Below, piece by piece: positions 9,201 to 11,049 of a DNA stretch of 11,049 bases; position 1 is the first letter of the stretch, and every line of letters starts with the position of its first letter. The position numbers and the translations under genes are program-made. Source of the DNA: Phoronis ovalis (taxonomy: Eukaryota > Phoronida > Phoronidae); assembly GCA_028565635.1 (NCBI GenBank), contig JAOXYB010056957.1, positions 1 through 11,049 of the forward strand, given 5' to 3'. Under the pieces are notes generated by a model that was given only the letters and a program-made list of their open reading frames with translations, was not told the origin of the DNA and made no database searches.

Positions 9201-10831
9201 TTTTATTCAGTATGCCATTGTGAAAACTGTGAAGATCAGCGCTATAATTAAATTAATTGTACAGGCATCACCAATATCACACAATATCCCAAAATAAATG
9301 TGTCACGTTTGAAAATGTTACTGGCATGTATTAAAGACTTTATTATATTAATAAAATAATACTAATAATAAAATTATTTATATAGCACAAACACATCCAA
9401 GAATTCATTGATGTTTAACTATAAATGTAGAATATGATTAGAATAAACAGCATAAAATGAAGTTAAAAGCAATACAGTAAAAAGAAAATTAATATAATTA
9501 CTCTATATAAAAATACAAATTAAAGAAATAAACATGAAAATAAAAATACCCTACAATATAGAAATAATAATAGAAAAACATACATGAAATAAAAATAAGA
9601 TTAAGTAAACCATAAGAAAAAGAAATAAATATTAATATAACCTTTGTTAATCCCATATCCTACCATGGACCAACTTTTTCCAGAGCCTGTCTGTCCATAT
9701 GCGAACAGAGTGGAGTTAAAACCCTCCCAAGCATTGTTTAAAACACCTTGTCCTAAGTCAGCATATACTTGTTTCTTAAAAGATAAAATATCTATGTCAT
9801 ATATTACAGAACAGTTGCAATCTATTACCAAATATTATAGTACTGCAAGTAAACCTCAAAATATTTGACAATTACATGTTGAGAACAAAATAATATGGTA
9901 TATGGACTGATTATAGTAAAATGTTGTGGCCTCAAATGTTGAGAAGAAAAGTCGTAAAATGTGCATAGAATATAGTTATCAAGTGCATGGTAATAACAGT
10001 ATGCCGGCACTCAATTGCTTTATTATAATTCCTCTTGTACATTTATGTTATGAATAGTTTCTGATTTCCAAGTAGTTTAATTGACTATTTGCACGCACTT
10101 GAGGGCGCTACAATCAGACCCTTTCAATACCGACATCCTTTAGTTATACACAGAACTTGTTTTTTTTTAATCTGACTTTAGAAAAGCTTTAACCAATTAA
10201 AATTTAACAAAATAAAAAAAATTAATAAATAATTGTTTATGTATTGATATGCTCACAAAAAGGAGGGTATTTCTTAAATCAAAGAACATAAGATTTCAAG
10301 TTGTTTGGTTTTGGCTCAGCATGCGTTTTGTGAATGAATCGCGTGAGCGCATGCAGAACTACATCATTATTCATTCACAGAATGCAACATGCTGGGATCG
10401 TTAGGGTCTGAGACTGGCGACTCCACCAAGTGCATGTAAATAGTCTATTGGCTTACAAGAATGATGATAGAAATTTTGGTATCTGACTGACATACTTTTA
10501 AACTTACCCAGTGGCCGATCTCCTCCATCAGTAACTTAAGAGTTTTTGCAAAAAAGATAAATGTGAATATTGTAAAGTGTTGTAATAGTTAAATTTCCTA
10601 ACCTGGTCTGCGAATTTTTTACCATTTGGATGAGATGCGTCTTGTCCAAAATAACCATCAGCTTCCTCTTTACAGCCATCATGAGACCAGTAACTAAAGT
10701 CAAATGCAAATTTACGTGGCTCTTCAGTAGGATTTTCTGGATTTTTCAGATAAGTGGAACCACCTTTCATATCCACAATGAGAGTGGCATCCCTGGCACG
10801 TTCGCGTTTATTGTGGGAAGAGTTAAAGAAG
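159..10831 (-). CDS. Kinesin-3 family motor protein, KIF28/KLP-6-like, partial at both ends, 15 exons
   Basis: Joined minus-strand exons give an uninterrupted 693-residue segment. Seen directly: P-loop GQTGSGKS (residues 103-110), switch I NATSSRAH (218-225), switch II DLAGSE (254-259), the motor end LSTLRYADRAKQI, a neck [16 protein letters not shown], a charged coiled coil, an FHA domain (about 464-562) and a post-FHA segment starting near [20 protein letters not shown]. From family knowledge, motor followed closely by FHA defines kinesin-3, which are ATP-driven plus-end microtubule motors. SYWSHDG, the long insert before the P-loop helix, [12 protein letters not shown] and the absence of a polylysine L12 loop point by eye to the KIF28/KLP-6 branch rather than KIF1, KIF13, KIF14 or KIF16. 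All 15 internal junctions keep phase, and the boundaries are GT..AG. The 5' coding end (RxRP strand, start codon) lies to the right of the window, and the tail and stop codon to the left. Splice sites were chosen by frame and by family alignment from memory. The subfamily is less certain than the family. Confidence 0.95.
294..1256 (-). other. Intron N-O (963 bp)
   Basis: AT-rich. A short AT-only mirror repeat made of AATT/TAAT units lies at 1054-1077. No exon is convincing here. A possible minus-strand open stretch near 900-980 was considered and rejected. Confidence 0.8.
1054..1077. repeat. AT-only simple repeat (AATT/TAAT units)
   Basis: A 24-base run composed only of A and T. Its inner 22 bases read the same forwards and backwards (mirror symmetry). 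Confidence 0.75.
1257..1405 (-). CDS. Exon N: post-FHA kinesin-3 stalk (residues 599-648)
   Basis: Completes an aspartate codon, then encodes [75 protein letters not shown] matches the segment that follows FHA in kinesin-3 stalks: a predicted helix and then a beta strand. The acceptor is ATCTTTTTAG|AT and the donor ACAGAG|GTAATA. It leaves in phase 0. Confidence 0.93.
1406..1701 (-). other. Intron M-N (296 bp) with a microsatellite
   Basis: Mostly taken up by the TG/TA-rich simple repeat at 1483-1557. No other structure is seen. Confidence 0.85.
1483..1557. repeat. TG/TA microsatellite
   Basis: A pure (TG)7 run at 1483-1496 is followed by a degenerate alternation of TGTGTA, TATA and TGTATG to about 1557. 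Confidence 0.9.
1702..1856 (-). CDS. Exon M: end of the FHA domain and linker (residues 547-598)
   Basis: Completes an arginine codon, then encodes [59 protein letters not shown] across the L-M junction is the FHA HGDRLIFG motif, followed by the last strand [18 protein letters not shown] resembles the kinesin-3 segment just after FHA (IDWEFAQKEL..). The acceptor is CACTTTGCAG|G and the donor AAGAG|GTACTT (weak). It enters in phase 2 and leaves in phase 1. Confidence 0.93.
2129..2260 (-). CDS. Exon L: central FHA domain (residues 503-546)
   Basis: Completes a serine codon, then encodes [51 protein letters not shown] aligns without a gap to the FHA motif G.IQPQHAV. The rest gives the strands and turn of an FHA fold ([14 protein letters not shown]). 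The acceptor used is ATTATTTCCAG|T at 2261-2262, and a second AG lies 7 bases into the exon. The donor is GACAG|GTAAAA. It enters and leaves in phase 2. Confidence 0.93.
2261..3444 (-). other. Intron K-L (1184 bp)
   Basis: AT-rich, with no coding signal. A perfect 12-bp palindrome CATGTTAACATG lies at 2802-2813. I see nothing else in it. Confidence 0.85.
3445..3605 (-). CDS. Exon K: start of the FHA domain (residues 450-502)
   Basis: Encodes [13 protein letters not shown], then [51 protein letters not shown] matches the opening strand of kinesin-3 FHA domains (PHLVNLNEDPLMSE). [14 protein letters not shown] corresponds to TRVGR.DA..DIVLSG, with lysine where most FHA domains have the arginine of the GR motif and a loop a few residues shorter. 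The frame-keeping donor is CCAAG|GTTGGT (phase 2). A stronger-looking GTAAAG lies 4 bases further on (see findings). The acceptor is GATTTATAG|GCA. Confidence 0.93.
3716..3843 (-). CDS. Exon J: charged coiled-coil exon (residues 407-449)
   Basis: Completes a glutamate codon and encodes [42 protein letters not shown]. The sequence is almost entirely Glu, Lys, Arg, Leu and Met with hydrophobic heptad spacing. This fits coiled coil 1 of kinesin-3, which in KIF1 and KLP-6 takes part in autoinhibition and dimer control (family knowledge). The acceptor is TTTTGATAG|AG; using the next AG, two bases further, would break the frame. The donor is AGTCAG|GTATAC. It leaves in phase 0. Confidence 0.93.
3967..4149 (-). 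CDS. Exon I: helix alpha6, neck linker, neck coil and acidic segment (residues 346-406)
   Basis: Encodes [36 protein letters not shown], then [20 protein letters not shown] and GMTEE. ADRAKQI ends the motor domain; NEDP..KLIREL is the standard kinesin-3 neck, followed by a short neck coil. The glycine-rich and acidic stretch (about residues 382-406) is low complexity and probably a flexible hinge. The acceptor is ATATTTGCAG|CT and the donor GAAG|GTATAA. It enters and leaves in phase 1. Confidence 0.96.
4150..4900 (-). other. Intron H-I (751 bp) with a 45-bp tandem duplication
   Basis: AT-rich. The only structure seen is a two-copy tandem repeat at 4576-4665 and a short GATCATG/CATGATC dyad (4827-4833 and 4846-4852). 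Confidence 0.85.
4576..4665. repeat. Two-copy 45-bp tandem duplication
   Basis: Copy 1 (4576-4620) and copy 2 (4621-4665) both start TAGTATGAAATAAAGCAG and share AACTAGACAAAACCAAA. They differ at two positions (A to T in the middle, C to A near the end). A further TAGT follows copy 2. With two differences in 45 bases, it looks like a fairly recent duplication. Confidence 0.95.
4901..4961 (-). CDS. Exon H: end of the motor core (residues 326-345)
   Basis: A 61-bp micro-exon encoding [20 protein letters not shown]. It matches the kinesin-3 consensus [23 protein letters not shown]. The acceptor is TGCTTTCATAG|ATT and the donor TATG|GTGAGT (strong). It enters in phase 0 and leaves in phase 1, with the alanine of YADRAKQI completed by the next exon. 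Confidence 0.97.
4962..6048 (-). other. Intron G-H (1087 bp)
   Basis: Contains a perfect 14-bp-stem hairpin at 5188-5220 and a short CACCAC/GTGGTG dyad at 5115-5128. Plus-strand open stretches of 67 and 72 codons (5288-5491 and 5730-5948) are of random-looking composition and are not called as genes. Confidence 0.85.
5188..5220. repeat. Perfect 14-bp-stem hairpin
   Basis: The arm at 5188-5201 (ATTATAACATATAA) is the exact reverse complement of 5207-5220, with a 5-base loop AGCTG. It is AT-only in the stem and intronic. Confidence 0.9.
6049..6119 (-). CDS. Exon G: alpha5/beta8 of the motor domain (residues 302-325)
   Basis: This 71-bp exon completes a valine codon, then encodes [23 protein letters not shown]. 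It matches the near-universal kinesin motif [21 protein letters not shown]. The phenylalanine in place of tyrosine is conservative. The acceptor is CATTTTCAG|TA and the donor ATCATG|GTAAGT (strong). It leaves in phase 0. Confidence 0.96.
6277..6407 (-). CDS. Exon F: switch II helix and L12 start (residues 258-301)
   Basis: Completes the serine of DLAGSE, then encodes [67 protein letters not shown] is the relay helix alpha4 region and is diagnostic for kinesin-3 ([24 protein letters not shown] in KIF1). Instead of the KIF1 polylysine loop 12, the exon ends [12 protein letters not shown]. The acceptor is ATGTTTGCAG|T and the donor AGAG|GTATAT (weak). It enters in phase 2 and leaves in phase 1. 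Confidence 0.97.
6408..7348 (-). other. Intron E-F (941 bp) with diverged repeats
   Basis: Between about 6600 and 7000 the base composition is locally less AT-rich, and a short motif occurs three times, once inverted (described separately). This suggests an old transposon remnant. Short plus-strand open stretches at 6469-6681 and 6890-7096 have no recognisable protein features. Confidence 0.8.
6883..6983. repeat. Direct repeat, 64-bp period, 37-bp core
   Basis: Cores at 6883-6919 and 6947-6983 both begin CCAAAATTTGAA and end CCTGTTAAACAAGGTT, with four differences in the middle. A related but more diverged motif lies in inverted orientation at about 6775-6787 (GTTTAACGGGCG, reverse complement CGCCCGTTAAAC, against CGCCTGTTAAAC). 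The pattern fits an old repeat remnant. Confidence 0.85.
7349..7456 (-). CDS. Exon E: switch I to switch II of the motor domain (residues 222-257)
   Basis: Completes the second switch I serine, then encodes [38 protein letters not shown] completes switch I, and VDLAG begins switch II (DLAGSE). The kinesin-3 norm is SSRSHAVF; here SSRAHTIV keeps the arginine and histidine but has alanine in place of the third serine. The acceptor is TATTGTAG|T and the donor GGAAG|GTAATG. It enters and leaves in phase 2. Confidence 0.96.
7640..7751 (-). CDS. Exon D: motor domain alpha3 up to switch I (residues 185-221)
   Basis: Completes an alanine codon and encodes [20 protein letters not shown], then [16 protein letters not shown]. 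This is the alpha3 helix leading to switch I (NxxSSR.H). The intron falls between the two serines of switch I. The acceptor is TTACAACAG|CT and the donor CAAGCAG|GTAAGT (strong). It enters in phase 1 and leaves in phase 2. Confidence 0.96.
7752..8964 (-). other. Intron C-D (1213 bp)
   Basis: The longest intron. It contains an imperfect hairpin at 8169-8205. A 63-codon open stretch on the minus strand at 8029-8220 resembles nothing I recognise and has no kinesin features. The rest is AT-rich with no other structure seen. Confidence 0.85.
8169..8205. repeat. Imperfect 15-16-bp-stem hairpin
   Basis: AACATCCAAGTTTGCT at 8169-8184 faces AGCAAGCTTGGTGTT at 8191-8205, with one mismatch, one bulge and a 6-base loop AAAAGG. 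The stem is too short for a typical microRNA precursor. Confidence 0.75.
8965..9156 (-). CDS. Exon C: motor domain alpha2-beta5 region (residues 121-184)
   Basis: Completes a glycine codon, then encodes [40 protein letters not shown] and [20 protein letters not shown], then [18 protein letters not shown] is the classic kinesin strand and helix alpha2b motif. [12 protein letters not shown] corresponds to the kinesin-3 LRVREHP..GPYV segment. The acceptor TTTGTAG|GA and the donor TATG|GTGAGT are both strong. It enters and leaves in phase 1. Confidence 0.97.
9157..9641 (-). other. Intron B-C (485 bp), extremely A-rich on the plus strand
   Basis: From about 9335 to 9600 the plus strand is almost free of G and C, with runs such as AATAAAATAATACTAATAAT. 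No coding signal is seen. The segment TTATTTATATAGCACAAACA at 9372-9391 next to an AAT-rich run is noted under findings. Confidence 0.85.
9642..9774 (-). CDS. Exon B: P-loop exon of the motor domain (residues 77-120)
   Basis: Encodes [20 protein letters not shown], then [20 protein letters not shown] and [12 protein letters not shown] is the Walker A nucleotide-binding loop of kinesins, and FAYGQTG is nearly invariant in the superfamily. The acceptor is TTTAAG|AAA and the donor AAAG|GTTATA (weak at the +3 to +5 positions). It enters in phase 0 and leaves in phase 1. The 133-bp length fits 44 codons plus one base. Confidence 0.97.
9775..10602 (-). other. Intron A-B (828 bp) carrying an inverted-repeat element
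   Basis: Contains a 371-bp inverted-repeat element (10079-10449), described separately. The rest (9775-10078 and 10450-10602) is AT-rich with no coding signal I recognise. Confidence 0.85.
10079..10449. mobile_element. Candidate MITE-like element with imperfect terminal inverted repeats
   Basis: The left end at 10079-10101 (AATTGACTATTTGCACGCAC then TTG) matches the reverse complement of 10427-10449 (AATAGACTATTTACATGCAC then TTG) at 20 of 23 positions. Similarity continues inward with gaps to a shared AGACCCT (10116-10122, and reverse-complemented at 10403-10409). A second nested inverted repeat sits in the right half: 10318-10339 against 10369-10393, sharing GTGAATGAAT and AGCATG. No transposase is encoded and the element is only 371 bp, which fits a non-autonomous DNA element. 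I could not find a clear target-site duplication, so the exact ends are uncertain. It is intronic and does not disturb the kinesin frame. Confidence 0.55.
10603..10831 (-). CDS. Exon A: motor domain beta1-alpha1 region (residues 1-76)
   Basis: After one base of a split codon it encodes [20 protein letters not shown], then MKGGSTYL and [12 protein letters not shown], and ends [20 protein letters not shown] matches the usual kinesin strand after RPFN, and [10 protein letters not shown] matches the kinesin-3 FDYSYWSH strand. The stretch after it (about [20 protein letters not shown]) is longer than in KIF1 proteins, as in KIF28. The donor is CAG|GTTAGG, phase 0. The acceptor is the weak point. 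The only upstream AG that leaves the frame open is TTTAAAG|C at 10832-10833, since an in-frame TAA lies just beyond. It has a poor pyrimidine tract, so the first ten residues are less sure than the rest. Confidence 0.87.
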
Positions 10832-11049
10832 CTTTAAATTCTATAAACCATATGTCACAAATTAACTTACATGAGTTTCATTTAAACAAATATTAAAACA
10901 ACTGAATGCAGTATTATTTGCATATATTTCTAATTGGATTTTAAAAATTTGGATTGCTACCCACTGCTTACGTACAGCAAATAATTTGGATTAATTTTAG
11001 GTTTGTATCCGTAAAACGATTTTTGGAATTTGGTTTGTATCAGTCAATT
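10832..11049 (-). other. Partial intron upstream of exon A
   Basis: AT-rich sequence without a recognisable kinesin exon. The missing beta1 strand with RxRP and the start codon must lie to the right of the window. A GTAAGT donor-like match at 10865-10870 lies only 39 bases before exon A and is probably chance. Confidence 0.6.

Noticed and set aside
9063-9251. A plus-strand open stretch overlapping exon C.
   Set aside because: It is the antisense shadow of the conserved motor exon.
10865-10900. Possible small upstream exon on the minus strand: ATGAAACTCAT followed by a GTAAGT donor, which would join in phase to exon A.
   Set aside because: The implied intron would be only 39 bp, and the peptide lacks the expected VKVAVRVR strand. 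Probably a chance donor match.
1-11049. tRNA genes, CRISPR arrays, bacterial operons or phage-like systems.
   Set aside because: No GGTTCRANNCC-type B box, no regularly spaced repeats, and the gene structure is that of a spliced eukaryotic gene.

Overview
The window is an intron-rich, strongly AT-rich eukaryotic (most likely invertebrate metazoan) sequence. It holds the middle of one gene on the minus strand, which reads from the right end of the window to the left. Fifteen exons with GT..AG boundaries join in one open frame: 2080 nt, one split-codon base plus 693 codons, with no internal stop. The product is a kinesin-3 motor, closest by eye to the KIF28 / KLP-6 type. Neither the start codon nor the stop codon is inside the window. 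The gene runs off both ends.

Protein order (residues numbered from the first complete codon in the window): the N-terminal part of the motor domain without its RxRP strand (1-76); the P-loop GQTGSGKS (103-110); switch I NATSSRAH (218-225), split by an intron; switch II DLAGSE (254-259), also split by an intron; the L12/alpha5 region and the YADRAKQI end of the motor (about 292-352); the neck and an acidic, then highly charged coiled coil (about 355-449); an FHA domain (about 464-562); and a post-FHA conserved kinesin-3 stalk segment (about 600-693). By family knowledge, such proteins are plus-end-directed microtubule motors. C. elegans KLP-6 works in ciliated neurons. The tail that would choose cargo lies beyond the left end.

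Layout from right to left: partial upstream intron (10832-11049), then exons at 10603-10831, 9642-9774, 8965-9156, 7640-7751, 7349-7456, 6277-6407, 6049-6119, 4901-4961, 3967-4149, 3716-3843, 3445-3605, 2129-2260, 1702-1856, 1257-1405 and 159-293. The last partial intron is 1-158. Introns range from 110 to about 1210 bp. They hold all the non-kinesin structure: a 371-bp element with inverted terminal repeats (10079-10449), a 45-bp tandem duplication (4576-4665), a 64-bp-period duplication with a diverged inverted copy nearby (6770-6983), two clean hairpins (5188-5220 and 8169-8205), a TG/TA microsatellite (1483-1557) and a 32-bp poly-A at the left edge.

I see no second gene, no tRNA or rRNA, no CRISPR array and nothing that looks like a new multi-gene system. 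The species cannot be named from this sequence. The points most worth a second look are the intronic inverted-repeat element, the absence of the lysine-rich K-loop in the motor, and a coordinated pair of alternative splice sites inside the FHA domain.
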